Source: Lonicera japonica (lineage: Eukaryota > Streptophyta > Magnoliopsida > Dipsacales > Caprifoliaceae). Taken from it: a stretch of 64,000 nucleotides of DNA. The stretch lies in contig CM038463.1 in the NCBI GenBank assembly GCA_021464415.1, forward strand, positions 5,146,001 through 5,210,000, read 5' to 3'. The position numbers and the translations under genes are program-made. Below the pieces are notes generated by a model. That model searched no databases. It worked only from the letters and a program-made list of their open reading frames with translations, and had not been told where the DNA came from. Below are positions 49,389-60,110 of this stretch, one piece after another (the first letter of the stretch is position 1; the number at the start of each line of letters is the position of its first letter).

Positions 49389-49637
49389 GTGGCTCCCGTC
49401 ATCTCCCTATTTCGCTCAAAACTCCCTGAGCTATGTCGTTTCATCATGCCCTAGGTATCACCAATCTACTATCTCTCTTCTATGTCGTTTCAACATGCCC
49501 TAAGTATCGCTGTGGCTCCCGTCATCTCCCTATTTCACTCAAAACTCCCCGAGCTATGTCGTTTCATCATGCCCTAGGTATCACCAATCTACTCTCTCTC
49601 TCTTCTATGTCGTTTCAACATGCCCTAAGTATCGCTA
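49389..49637. repeat. 123-bp tandem duplication with internal sub-repeats
   Basis: Two copies start at 49389 and 49512 (GTGGCTCCCGTCATCTCCC). Inside each, CTATGTCGTTTCA(T/A)CATGC and CCTA(G/A)GTATC occur twice. The near-identity of copies implies a recent event. An open frame across it (49433-49858) mostly reflects the duplication. No protein family is recognised. Confidence 0.85.
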
Positions 49638-50072
49638 TAGATTCTCTCCCTTCAAAACCTTCGTCAACCGTCTGCAACCGCTCCCAAACGGCTATCTATG
49701 GCAGCAAACCGCCTCCATTCTCTCTCTATATTTATCCCCTTATCTCCTTCCATATGGGCTTTACTACGTTCGTCCGCTACGCTGCTTCAACCGAAGGTTT
49801 GCGGGTAAGTCTTTTACGTTTTTCCCCTCAATTGATACATATTTCCGTCAATTGTTAACAAAATTACTTAATTAACAAAGCAATTCCAGTTTCCCCCCTT
49901 TTACTGTTTGTGGTGGAAAAAAAATTGCAGCAAGTATTAATTTTTTTCCCTGTGTTCATTGTATTCAGGATATGCAGCCATATATATACATATAGGATAT
50001 CAATTCCTCAAAGTTCTTTCAGGTATTTTCTGTTAATTTGCATACTGTGAGATACGTATTTTTACGTGTATG

Positions 50073-50257
50073 TATTCTCTATTGACTCTCACAAAGCAGC
50101 CACAGTCCATCAATTTTCTCTTCTGCAAAATATGGTTTTCAATTTGAAGTGTTTGGATTTTTTTAGTTTCAATTTTTACAATTAACTAGGGATTTGAAGC
50201 TTATTAGTATATTCTCTATTGACTCTCACAAAGCAGCCACAGTCCATCAATTTTCTC
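50073..50257. repeat. Perfect 48-bp direct repeat
   Basis: The block starting TATTCTCTATTGACTCTCAC and ending CATCAATTTTCTC occurs identically at 50073-50120 and 50210-50257. A 22-bp-plus (TA)n tract follows near 50300-50322. Confidence 0.9.
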
Positions 50258-50292
50258 CTGTCCTCAACATATAGAAGGAATTTTCATAATAA

Positions 50293-50328
<36 letters not shown>

Positions 50329-50577
50329 TCATTGTTTTTAGAAAGTCTAATTTCTTTGTCTTTTTTTAATTTCATCTTTCCAAACTCGACAGCCATCGCT
50401 ATTAGAGGGTGGGTTTTAAACTTTTGATCAATAATTGGTGAAATGAGTGTATTATAATAGTAGTTTTATGTTTCCCACGTGCATTGAAAGTCTCGACAGA
50501 TGCTACCGCTAACTCTGACTCCTCCACGTGCATTGAAAGCTTTATTATACCATTTTTCAAGAAAATTTTGATTTCTA

Positions 50578-50680
50578 CGTAAACAAGAGTTTTTTGTATG
50601 AATATGGTATTTTCTAAACTTATTTTGGTAAATAGGGTCCTTTTGATCTTATTTAGTCAAATAGGGTAGTTTTGACTAGG
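50578..50680 (+). repeat. Left flanking repeat of the pararetrovirus (hairpin units)
   Basis: Units of 29-30 bp read, on the reverse complement, CTATTTGACTAAATAAGATC + AAAAGGACC and CTATTTACCAAAATAAG + TTTAGAAAATACC. They are followed by ATATTCATACAAAAAACTC. Each unit can fold on its own ATTT/AAAT palindrome. The same series occurs at 60841-60932 on the opposite strand. Confidence 0.65.
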
Positions 50681-50803
50681 GACCGCGTGGACCACTTATT
50701 GGACCACTTGTCTTATATGAGGGGACCACTTGTAATTACAAGTTTTCTCCTTGGACTATTTCAAATTAACTCTATCTATCCTTATTATTCTGAAATAAGG
50801 AAT
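50681..50803. other. Junction segment between the left flanking repeat and the 277-codon ORF
   Basis: Contains three copies of GGACCACTT(A/G)T-like text (50689-50735) and no ORF. It is probably the 3' end of the viral insert. Confidence 0.4.
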
Positions 50804-51637
50804 CTAGTCCGACCACCAGTCTGTGTCGTCTATATCTGGTGTATTTCTATTATCGTCTGTATAAAAATTATCAGATGGGTCTTCTGCTGGTGAATCACTA
50901 TCTGGTTCACTCGGAGATCTTGGTGGAGTAGGAGGTCTAAGATTTTCACTCCAACTCAATCCGTATGGACACTGATGAAGCTGTGAGGCTGTCAGTGGTC
51001 TCCACGGAAAGTCTATTAGGTCCAAGGCTTCTAGCCTGTAGTCTGGGATATTCCAATTTATATCGTATACAATATCTCTCACATGGATTAAGATATTGTT
51101 TTCTATATACGAGTCTAGTTCTTGGTCTCCGTAATTGGATAATAACTGTCTGTAAGCACGTAGGTTGTACGTACTAGCTGTCTCTATAAATCTGAGACGT
51201 CTAATTCCACCGTTTTCACGTAGGAATTCTGCAATCTCTGTAAGTCTTCTTCTCTGCACAAACTTTAGTTTCTCTAAAGTTTCTTGCAGTACACGTCTGA
51301 GATCGTGGATTCCTCCACAAACGTCCACTTGGACGTTGTCTCTTCCCTGAGGAAGGTCTCTTCGAGGATTATTAACTTCCTCTTTGTCTATATCTTTAAC
51401 CAATGCTTGGATATAATTATCCGCGGCGTTTTCTAAGTCTGGGAGTTTCCTTACTTCTTTAGACACCCACTTGCAAACGTGGTGTAAATAAGGAAAAGAT
51501 CCTCCTGATCTGAAGTGTGCTGTACGCACTAGTCTTTGTTCTTCTGGTTTTATTAGACCCCACCTTAGTATAGGCTGGGTAGATCTAATATCTGTCTGAT
51601 TTACGAAATTTTCGTAATCACGGTCTATATTGCTCAT
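50804..51637 (-). CDS. Intact 277-codon viral ORF of unknown function
   Basis: Uninterrupted from ATG at 51637 to a stop at 50804, while the neighbouring polyprotein is broken. The first ~190 residues are mixed helical and basic, rich in Arg and Leu, with two Trp-containing patches. The last ~45 residues are Pro/Ser/Asp-rich and strongly acidic, ending DDTDWWSD. It has no signal peptide or membrane segment, and I recognise no domain. It lies ~570 nt downstream of the viral TATA box, so it would be the first large ORF on the genomic transcript. It may correspond to the small first ORF of badna-like viruses or be specific to this lineage. The leader (51638-52205) holds several short upstream ORFs, common in caulimovirid leaders. 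Confidence 0.7.
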   Translation of the reverse strand: MSNIDRDYENFVNQTDIRSTQPILRWGLIKPEEQRLVRTAHFRSGGSFPYLHHVCKWVSKEVRKLPDLENAADNYIQALVKDIDKEEVNNPRRDLPQGRDNVQVDVCGGIHDLRRVLQETLEKLKFVQRRRLTEIAEFLRENGGIRRLRFIETASTYNLRAYRQLLSNYGDQELDSYIENNILIHVRDIVYDINWNIPDYRLEALDLIDFPWRPLTASQLHQCPYGLSWSENLRPPTPPRSPSEPDSDSPAEDPSDNFYTDDNRNTPDIDDTDWWSD

Positions 51638-52067
51638 AAATTAATTATGTGCTGATTCTTTATGTCTTAAATATTTAGCTAGCAATAAGTACTCACAAAT
51701 AATTATAACAATAATATACCTGAATAAGATGTCTTGTCCACCTTGCTTCCGATCGCCTTTCTTGCCTTCTTCTTCTGTCTGTAGTATGTTCTGTCTTGTC
51801 TGCGTTTGTTCTCACTATTCATCCACCTGCAATAGGATCAGTTGTTCGTTTCCTGCCTATGCCTCAATCGCCTAACGCACCCTTGCTAACGGCTTCACGG
51901 CTACGGCACCTGACGGCAACAACCTCAAAACTGGCCACTCACCAATCTTGTATGAATCAGGAGAAGGATTTCTTTTGGGAAACCCACAGATAAACAGGTC
52001 TAATTTTTGGAAAAATCACACAGAACTCGGAGATCAATGGAAGTTGTACTGAAGGAGAAACATAATT

Positions 52068-52073
52068 TTATTC
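52068..52073 (-). terminator. Viral polyadenylation signal AATAAA
   Basis: AATAAAA on the minus strand, about 160 nt after the TATA box. That spacing gives the short terminal redundancy expected of a pararetroviral genomic RNA. Confidence 0.6.
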
Positions 52074-52230
52074 AAGTAAAATTATTATTACAAACTATTT
52101 GCTTTCCTTTTGCTAACTAAAGGAAGCTTTTACTCACTCATGCTCTCTAGAATAAAATTCTAAGTCGAGAATGAAAAAAACTCGTCTAAGCTGCTAAAAC
52201 AACTCTTACTTACAAATGAAAACTCCTTCT

Positions 52231-52241
52231 CCTTTTATAGA
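52231..52241 (-). promoter_or_regulatory. Viral TATA box
   Basis: CTCTATAAAAGGAG on the minus strand, the typical caulimovirid TATA context. Predicted transcription start is near 52205. Confidence 0.7.
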
Positions 52242-52544
52242 GAGGATACAGACTCGACAACTGACTACCGGCTGCTAAAAGCAATCCGGTTAACAAGACA
52301 GGCCCCACAGCTTTAGACGCATTAGGCGAATAGTGAGTGAAGGAGGCTTGCCGACACACTTACATCAAACAACAAATTACATAAAGCAAAATGACAATTA
52401 CACACTATAATGCACATCGGGTGCTGCTTCTGTGGCCCCATCGACATGTGCGAGCACAGTACTATAATCAGTCTCTTTTTTAAAGTAGAAATAATTACAA
52501 AAGAAAGATTCGTCTGGTCTGTAATAATTTACAAATTCAAGAGG

Positions 52545-52599
52545 CGTCATTGCTTACGTTTTTTTGTAGGCTGGCGTCCTTGAGTCGTCATTGCTTATG
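52545..52599 (-). promoter_or_regulatory. Two as-1-like (TGACG) motifs upstream of the viral TATA box
   Basis: ACGTAAGCAATGACGC (52545-52560) and CATAAGCAATGACGAC (52584-52599) on the minus strand. They are two near-copies about 39 bp apart and ~300 bp upstream of the TATA box. They resemble the as-1 element of the 35S promoter, which binds TGA-type bZIP factors. Confidence 0.6.
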
Positions 52600-52627
52600 A
52601 TTCTGCATAAGCTGCTGTCTGGTTTCT

Positions 52628-53554
52628 TTAATCGTCGGCGGTCACCTTGATGTAGTCGTTTGGGCTTGGTGCCCTGCTAGCGATGTCTTGTTGGTAAGTC
52701 TGGATGAAGCCTTTAATGGTGCTCCAGTATTCTTCTATATTGGCAATATTTGAAGTAGTGGTTGGAATTATTACCTCCGTGCCTTTAGTATGTCCTCTAG
52801 TCATCCTCCCTCCAAAGGGTTCTTGAGCTTGGATGATTAGGTCTTCTTCTTGGCACACTGTGTACCATTTTTCTTCACTTAAAAGTTCTTTCATAATCCT
52901 TATGATTCCTAAGGATCGGTTAACTTTTAAGGCCGTAGGGTTCTGTCTTCCCTCAATGGGCTCAAGTTCTGCTGAACAGAGTCCTTCTACGTCTGAGCAT
53001 GGTTCTTCTGAGAACCGCACAAGCTGGAATCCCCCAATTTCATGGTTGAATCCTGCATCTGGTCCAAGAGAATAACTTCTTAAATATAAATGAAGGTATT
53101 CTTTAACTGTCTCAATATAATTGGCTATTTTTTCGCCAAAACAGTCTGCGTCTGTGGTTTCCTGTACAAAAATCTGACTAATGAGTCCTTGGCTGGCCAA
53201 GAGCTCTACAGGAATGTATGTCTTTCCCCAAATATTTATTTGAGGTACCTCTTCATAGAATCCTTTCATGAACGAAGCATGCCCTGGAATTGTTCTGTTG
53301 AAGAGATAATTGCCGATTTCCTTTAAAGTTTCAGCAATGTCTAGGTTCAATACGTCTAGGTCCATTGTTTCATTATTTTCTACCTCTCGTTCTTTTCTTA
53401 ACAAGGTAAGAAGATTAATGAAGAACCTTTTCTTCTCATAAACAAGATCTTTTTTCTTTTTTTCTTTTGGTGCAATTTGACCTGTGGCTTTAGCATAGGT
53501 CATTTCTTGGAGTCTAGGAGCTTCTATCAAGTTCCTGGGAGGAGCTGGATTTAT
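52628..53554 (-). pseudogene. C-terminal extension beyond RNase H, unknown domain
   Basis: 300 open codons (plus 8 between TAG 53555 and the first start-like codon) in the same phase as RNase H, ending at 52628. It is predicted mostly helical, with a Lys-rich start, an aromatic middle (YFNRTIPGHASFMKGFY region) and an acidic centre. I recognise no family. Standard badnavirus polyproteins end soon after RNase H, so this is either a fused extra domain or a separate downstream ORF. Confidence 0.65.
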
Positions 53555-54390
53555 CTAAGAGATAGCAATCCACTGCATCCTCATAAATCTGGCTGTAGCA
53601 ACCAAATCTTGTCTAAACTCTATTTTGAGGTTATTGGAATGATTCCACCATAGAGCGTCTATTAGGGTGAGAGTTTTTTTAGTAAATTCTCCTCTGAATT
53701 TAGCTAAATCTGGAAACCTCTGGTCTGGTCTGTATTCGGGGAAGAACATTCCTCCGATTATCTTGTTCTGTCTGCAAACCTCTTCACTCCTTCTTCCTGG
53801 AGGAATGAATATCTCATCTAGACTTTCTATAATAGGTCTAGGCATCTTCAGCTTATTCTTTTCGCTGGTCTGAGTCTGGGGTTCATATGCACCTTGCAGG
53901 TACCTGGCGACCTCAACTTGGTCAATGAACCTGGTCTTTCTGTTGGAGCTTCCCTTTGTCTCCATTGGTCTAGTCTGTCTGTCTGTAGATATCATAAAAC
54001 AAATTATTATATTTTCGGCAAATACAAGTTCTCTTGAAATAATATCAGGAACTGTATTCTTTTTTCCCTTAATGTGAATTATGCTAAAATCATAATCACT
54101 AAGAGATTGTTGCCATATAATTAATCTATTAGTCTTTGATCTATTCAGATTTAGATCTCTAAATCCGACAGCATAGCTAGAGTCTGTATACACCGTAAAG
54201 TGTTTGGGTCTTAAAAAGAGCATATACTTTTCTATAGCTCTTACAATTGCGAGAACTTCTTTCTCGTGGGTTGTGTATCTAGTTTCGGGGTCAGTGAATG
54301 TCCCTGAGCTATATTTACACAATTTTTTCTTCTTAGTCTGATAGTCTAGAGCATAGTAGATTGCGCCCCATTGTTTATCTGAAGCATTGT
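53555..54390 (-). pseudogene. Polyprotein: RNase H and following linker
   Basis: Phase shifted by one base relative to RT. It has the conserved THEKEVLAIVRAI (Glu) and YTDSSYAVGF (Asp) motifs of caulimovirid RNase H. About 150 residues of unassigned sequence (PRPIIESLDEIFIPPGRR, DALWWNHSNN) end at TAG 53555. The first Asp motif lies just before the frame change. Confidence 0.88.
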
Positions 54391-55365
54391 TTCTACTATG
54401 AAGATGTCCTCTGCATTAGGCATCTCTAATCCAGGGATATTTTTGACTTCTTCTTTTAGTTTAGTCATTATATCCATGTCGTCTTTTGTCCAATTAAATG
54501 GATTAGTCTTTTCTGTTCCTTTCAATTTAGCGGCAAAACTTCTTCTTTTTCCGGCTAAATCTTTAAGGTAATCTGTGGCACAATTAAGCAACCCAAGGAA
54601 GCTTTGTAATTGCCTTCTGTCTATGATTCTATCTGGGAAGTCTAAAATCTTTCTGGTAATATGGTATAACGGAGATATTTTTCCATTCTTTATATGAACT
54701 CCGATGAAGTCTATTTCTTCTTGAAATAGAAGCATCTTTTTATGAGAGATAATAATACCGTGATTATCAAATTCGGCTATTATTATTCTAAGATGTTCTA
54801 TATGGTCTTCTTCTATATGGCTTGCTATTAATACATCATCAATGTATACTAAGCAAAATTCTGAATACTTTCTAAAAATGCTATATATCCTTCTCTGAAA
54901 GACTTGTGGAGCATTTTTGTATCCAAATGGCATTACTAGCCACTCATACTTTCCTTGTGGTATGCTGAAAGCCGTCCACGGTATGGAGTCTGGGTGCATT
55001 TTGATTTGCCAGAAATCGGACTTACAATCAAATTTGCTGAATATCTTTCTATTTTCGATAAGACTAATAAGATTATTCTTATATGGTATTTTGTATGAAT
55101 CGAACTCACAATTCTTATTGAGAGCTCTATAGTCTAATACCATTCGTCTTTTCCCTCTTTTCTTTTCTGATTCATTTTCAACATAAAATGCAAGGCTATT
55201 ATGTCTACTAATGCTTTCTTGAATCATTCCACCCTTGAGTAGACTATCTATCTCTGTTTGGAATTCTTCTCTATCTCTCTGGGAATATCCTTTCTTATAG
55301 GTGCCTCCGTTTATGGTGGCGTCTGGGTTTATGGGTATGATTTGGCAGTATGCCTTATCTTTTTC
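54346..55365 (-). pseudogene. Polyprotein: reverse transcriptase
   Basis: In phase with the preceding piece. RT blocks: RRMVLDYRALNKN, FSKFDCKSDFWQIKMHP, WLVMPFGYKNAPQVFQRR, the catalytic YIDD box at 54832-54846, HKKMLLFQEEIDFIGVHI and LQSFLGLLN. All catalytic Asp residues are present. The frame runs out at 54346 because of the one-base change near 54386-54392. Confidence 0.93.
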
Positions 55366-55848
55366 CTATTTTTCTATAGGATTTTCTCCAGTAGTAGGAA
55401 TTGTTAATTCCTTGATCTTATCCTTTTCTACTTCTAAGGATCTGATGTCTATCTTATTTCTCTTTCTCAGTTCTTGGATTGCCAAGAGCTGATGTCTAGT
55501 CTGATCAACAATTTCTTGTTGAATTAATGTTATCTGTTTATAACATTTCTTGTCTGGGCAAGTGCATTTGTGTTTAAGAGGGGCTGTGATTTTCTCTATT
55601 TCACCACACTTAGCTGTAGAACTCTGAGGGGGGACCCATGAAGGTTTAATTTGCATGAGGTCAAATGCTCGGTCTTTAGATATGAGCATTGTCTGAGTAT
55701 CAAATTTGCTTACATGAGATAATTCTATTTTATCCTCATATTGAGCAAATGGCGGAGTCTTTTTAAGGAAATCATTTCCAATTAAAATATTTCCTGTGAA
55801 TTTACAAGGAGGGTCCATAACATAGAACTCATGTGTAAATTCATTGTC
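55366..55848 (-). pseudogene. Polyprotein: rest of aspartic protease and linker to RT
   Basis: Same phase as the preceding piece. It contains the second protease element NILIGNDFLKK (flap/Gly-Asn-Asp region). Next comes a lysine-rich linker with a Cys pair region (KHKCTCPDKKC) and a helical segment, closed by TAG at 55366. Confidence 0.75.
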
Positions 55849-58800
55849 TCATATTTGGAAATAAATAGGTATATTCTGTAATGGGAGTTCAAAATAATCC
55901 CTATTAGCAACTCGTCCGGAGATAAGTTGATTGCTAGGTCTATAATACTCATCTGGAAAAGCATTTGCTTTGCAGATACTGGTAGTACAACCTGTATCTA
56001 TTAATGCAGAGAGTAGTCTGGGATAATCTGGATTAAGGACTTTTATTTCAATGAGGCTCATGAAATTTTCTGTAGTCGAAATCTTCAGATTATTCTGTTC
56101 TCTGATTTCAATTCCTTTTAGAGGATTTGGAATATCAGGGAATGTCTGAGGAAGACATTCATCTATCTTTCTCTTTCCCTCCTTAATCTTTCTGAGTCTG
56201 TTTGTATCAATTTTTTGATAGGATTTATCTATGTCTGTGTCTAGTATGTGATCATACTTATTTTCATACATAGTACGAAATTTTTGTCTCCAACAGTCTT
56301 CATGGTAGTGCAGTTTGCATGTAATGCATACCATGAATAACTCAAGTGATATTGTTGTAAAACAATAATCACAAGTAAAGTCTGCAGGGCTACATTTCAT
56401 CTCAAATTTACACCTATGGCTTAAATTTGTGTAGCACTGTGGTATTATAACCATTCTTTCTGATTGGGAAGGTCGCCATACGTCTGTTAGATTACAACAG
56501 TAAATGGCTTCTTCATAGTCTAGATAAATCACTTCGTCTAATGGTTCATCATCATCAATTATGGTGATAACGAAACATTCTTTGAATTCTTCTTCTTCGG
56601 AAGAAGGTTCACTATCTGACTCAGTCGTATATGCACTATATACACTGGCATTGTCGTCTATTTCGAAATCTGATAATTCGATATTATAGATGAGGTCTAA
56701 GTCTTGTGTGTCAGCTTGGGTAAGCATGACTTCTACGAGTCTAACGCTAGGTTTTATCTCTTTGAGAACAACTTCTAGCGAAATGTCCAGTCTTTTCACA
56801 CACCCAACATTCATTCTTTGAATTATTGGTTGTTGGTTTTCTATCTTCGCCTTTCTATAATTAGGCACTTTCTTTCTGGAGTTTGAATTCTTCTTGAAAT
56901 ATCTCATTCTAGGAAATAATTTCTTTCTCTTCTTTGGATTTCTGAAGCTAGTCGATTTTCTGAATTTATATCTTTTATTATTAGGGTCTGTATTAATCGT
57001 AGCTTTGAAAGTCTGTCTCCAATGTTTCTTCTTATGGTTCTTGGAAGAACTTCTTCCACAACCCCATTGGATAGGCGCTATGTCTCTTTCATCTTTGATT
57101 GAAGGCATATTCTTAAATGTCTGCTTAATCAAAGCGTCTTGTGCTTTCTCGCATCTTTTAGCGATGATATAATCTTTGGCAAAATTTATTCTTTCACCAA
57201 GAGTATCTTCTTTAGTATTATTAACTCCAGGCCACTTTCTATATTCATTAATAAGAAGGTGTCCAATAGCTGGGAGTTTTCTAAAATACTCGTCTTTAAG
57301 AGTTGTAGTAAACTCCTTTATCTGATAATACAACGTTTCATAGTTATTACTATATTCGTTGATTTTGTCTAAACTGCATATACTAAGTAATGATAACTTA
57401 GTTTTTGCAACGTCTACTTCTGATTCTTGGGCAAGGTGACTTGCACCAATGAATTCAGCTGTAAAAAGTTGTACATAACCGTTTACAGTTCTTTGGTCTT
57501 TTGTCTCATTAAATCTTGCTAGTTTAGCTATACTAGCTTCGTCTGTTGCTGTTCTTAAACTATCTAAATAGTTTTTTACAATTCCTTTTAAGGATTGCTC
57601 AGCATATCGTCTACATGATTCTGCATCCCAACTTTCGTTAGACGCAAAGCACATGTGCATCTGATCTTGCCATTCTTTCAAGGCATTCTTTCTATCTTGT
57701 ACATTATCCAAGTTTAGGTATATACCTACTGGATTAATGGCTACTGAAGCCATATTCTTTGTACTTTGGAAGTCTATGGCTGTCGTGGGTAATCCCTTGA
57801 CATAGTCTGGTTTAGTCTTAATAATACTGTCACTATAAATAGGAATATTTATAGCAGCAGGAGTCTCAAATAGATTAAACCTGCTTCTAGAGGTTTCACC
57901 TATTTTAGCATTGTCTCCTCCTGGAATTACCGTAGCAACTGAAAACACTTGCTGTTTTTCATCTTTTTCTATGAGTCTTAATTTTCTGAGGAGCTTTCTT
58001 GTGTCCTGAGAATTTCTTAAGTCTTTAATAATCTCACTAGATATCATCATGTTGTATCTAGTCGATTTGCTTCTATCAAGATTATTTTTGTATGTGTCTC
58101 TTTCTTGATCTGTTAGGTCATGTCCAAAATTTTGGATTCTGGCCTTCTCATACAAAATATCATGATTGTCTATAGAATTTCTGGGTCTATAGTCTGGAGC
58201 ATGTTGCAACATTCTAGCAGTGCTAGTTGTACTACATTCTCCTTCTGAAGGATCATCTAAAGTGGAATCTCCCATGTTTCTAAATCTTGATTCCTCAGTT
58301 CTAATGCTCTTTGCTTTGAACTTTGGAGGAGCAAACTGTATATTAATATTGCCCGTGATATTATCTTGAGCAATATATAAAGGCTCATTCTGTACAGCCT
58401 TTGTCTCTTGGAATTCTGGCAACTGCCAGAGAGTCTTAGCATGTTCTTTCATAGGTCCATTATTTCTAATATTGTACGTATTATTAAAGTCTGAAGTATT
58501 CGTTCTAACAAGGATTTGTTCATTAACTCTTCCTTGTGGAATACCTGGTTGCATTCCTTCGAATGCTTTCTGGGAAAACTTAACATAGCTTTGATATTCT
58601 ATGTTAATGTTTGCGTCTGGTAACACGTAATCTTCATACCCTGTGGCATATAAGATTAACTTAAAGTGTTTAGCTGTAGGTATAGATACTGTAAATGCCG
58701 GGGTGACATTGAAGTATCCTATATTGTCTAACATCTCTAATTGGGCTATTCCAACTAGGCTCTTCTGGAAATCTTTCCATCTTTTGTCGACTAAGCAACA

Positions 58801-58929
58801 AAGGATGTTAACTCCATTCTGCGGTCTATGCAGTCCTTGGATTCTTGCTTGGAAGAGTCCGAAGGTTAGGAATTGAAAGTTCCTGTCTGTTCCTCTAGAT
58901 CTTAACCAGTTTGGGTCAAAGATCTGAAT
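55849..58929 (-). pseudogene. Polyprotein middle: movement protein, capsid, zinc-binding region, protease active site
   Basis: Directly after the TAA the frame reads a 30K-type movement-protein core (LTFGLFQARIQGLHRPQNGV, IGYFNVTPAFTVSIP) up to about 58400. A linker and the capsid domain follow (57700-57250: ALKEWQDQMHMCF, RYAEQSLKGIVKNYLDSL, VQLFTAEFIG). A basic Lys/Arg stretch lies at 57020-56850. A CCHC zinc knuckle at 56809-56768 is readable only one base out of phase. An acidic Ser/Asp/Glu block comes at ~56640-56570. A second Cys/His cluster at 56395-56300 (TCDYCF, VCITCKLHYHEDCW) resembles a DC1/C1-type zinc fold. Last is the aspartic protease motif LIDTGCTT at 55998-55980. A TGA ends the frame at 55849. 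Confidence 0.85.
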
Positions 58930-60108
58930 TTATGTATAATTCTTTTCGAGGATATGATTCCTACTACAATATGTCATGTTGTAGCTAGGTGTCTTAGGAA
59001 TAGCTCCTTCTCGGAACAAGTCTATGTATCTAACTGGAGGAAGCTGTCCATTACTTATGGATTCTTCTGCATACTTCGAGTCCATTTCTCCCCATTCCTT
59101 CCATTGAAGTGGGTGTGAAATATTTCTTTCTCTCCACCATGTTCTTATGTTGGAGGAAGAGTCTCTTACTCTTTGGATCATCAGATTTTGATGTCCAATG
59201 CTAGGGGTAAGGCTGGCTACCTTCTTAGTCTTATCTAATCCATCATTTCTGATTCTTCTTGTTGAAGATTCTTCTTTTATTATGACGGATGGAGTTTCTT
59301 TGAACTTGCAAGTGATTTCTTGCCTTTGTTCAATTTTCTTCTCAATTCTGTCTAATGATTCTGAATAATCATTTTGTCTTTTAATTTGACTAATAAGGGT
59401 TTCCCTAAGAGCCAACTGGTCTTTATACAACTTAATGTATAATTCTTCATTAACAGTCTTAGTATTATCTTTTAGAGAACTATGCGCTGTTGCAATATAT
59501 TTTTTTAATTCATGCACATTCATATTCTCTGAGTCTTGTCTAGAAGCAATTTCTTCTGTAAGTCTAGCATCTAAAGCTTTGAAACTTCTTTCAAGCTTAT
59601 CGACATACATCAATATGTGAGGTGTGTCTAAATCTGCTTGACTTGTCTGATTAGGTTTTTCATAAATGGCTTGTATCCCATTCATGATTTCCTTTAACTG
59701 TCTTTCTACCTTATCTGAATTTTTTCTGCATTCATTTATGGTAGCTTCTTGAGTCTTTAAATGGTTCTCCCATTTCCCGTCTAGATAATATGCTAAGTTT
59801 TGTTGGAACTTAACAAAATCATTGTAGAAGGTTCTTAATCCTTCAGTCTTAGCTTGTAAATCATTTCTTAGATTTTGAGCAAAATTATACTCGCAATCTT
59901 GGGTAGCTGCTATAGCTGTAGAAATGAAATTTAGTCTATCTAAGATACAGAGTGCTGCTTTGTTAGCACCACTGATCTCTGATTCGATGAATCTGCGAGA
60001 GAATCTTTCATCGCTCATCTTTTCTATTATCTTTCGATAAAAGTCTGATATATCTTGAGGAATGATTCCTCCTGGAACTTCTTTCCAGTCTGTATTAACT
60101 ATTTCCAT
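58930..60108 (-). pseudogene. Polyprotein N-terminal region: coiled-coil domain and start of movement protein
   Basis: 392 codons from ATG 60108 to the TAA at 58930. Residues ~1-290 are charged and heptad-like with long predicted helices (for example VERQLKEIMNGIQAI, LDRIEKKIEQRQEI), reminiscent of virion-associated coiled-coil proteins. From ~residue 340 the text (WKEWGEMDSKY, PVRYIDLFREG) appears to lead into the movement protein. The coding phase continues through the stop. Confidence 0.7.
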
Positions 60109-60110
60109 TT

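Larger units (their letters stand above)
52628..60108 (-). pseudogene. Caulimovirid polyprotein pseudogene (overall)
   Basis: About 2,490 codons, unusually long for the family, starting at the ATG at 60108, two bases after the stop of the small ORF. The reading phase is the same from 60108 to about 54390, apart from a local shift around the zinc knuckle (near 56810-56750). It then changes by one base near 54386-54392 and stays constant to the stop at 52628. In-frame stops lie at 58930 (TAA), 55849 (TGA), 55366 (TAG) and 53555 (TAG). Because coding similarity and phase resume directly after each stop, these are breaks within one ancestral ORF. The stop at 53555 could alternatively be a genuine gene end. 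Parts are described separately. Confidence 0.88.

Noticed and set aside
49433..49858. 141-codon open frame as a gene
   Set aside because: Its first half is the 123-bp tandem duplication and no domain, splice context or homologue is recognisable.
52628..53530. Transactivator (caulimovirus gene VI-type) protein
   Set aside because: The position before the promoter is similar, but no TAV motif is visible and the phase is continuous with RNase H.
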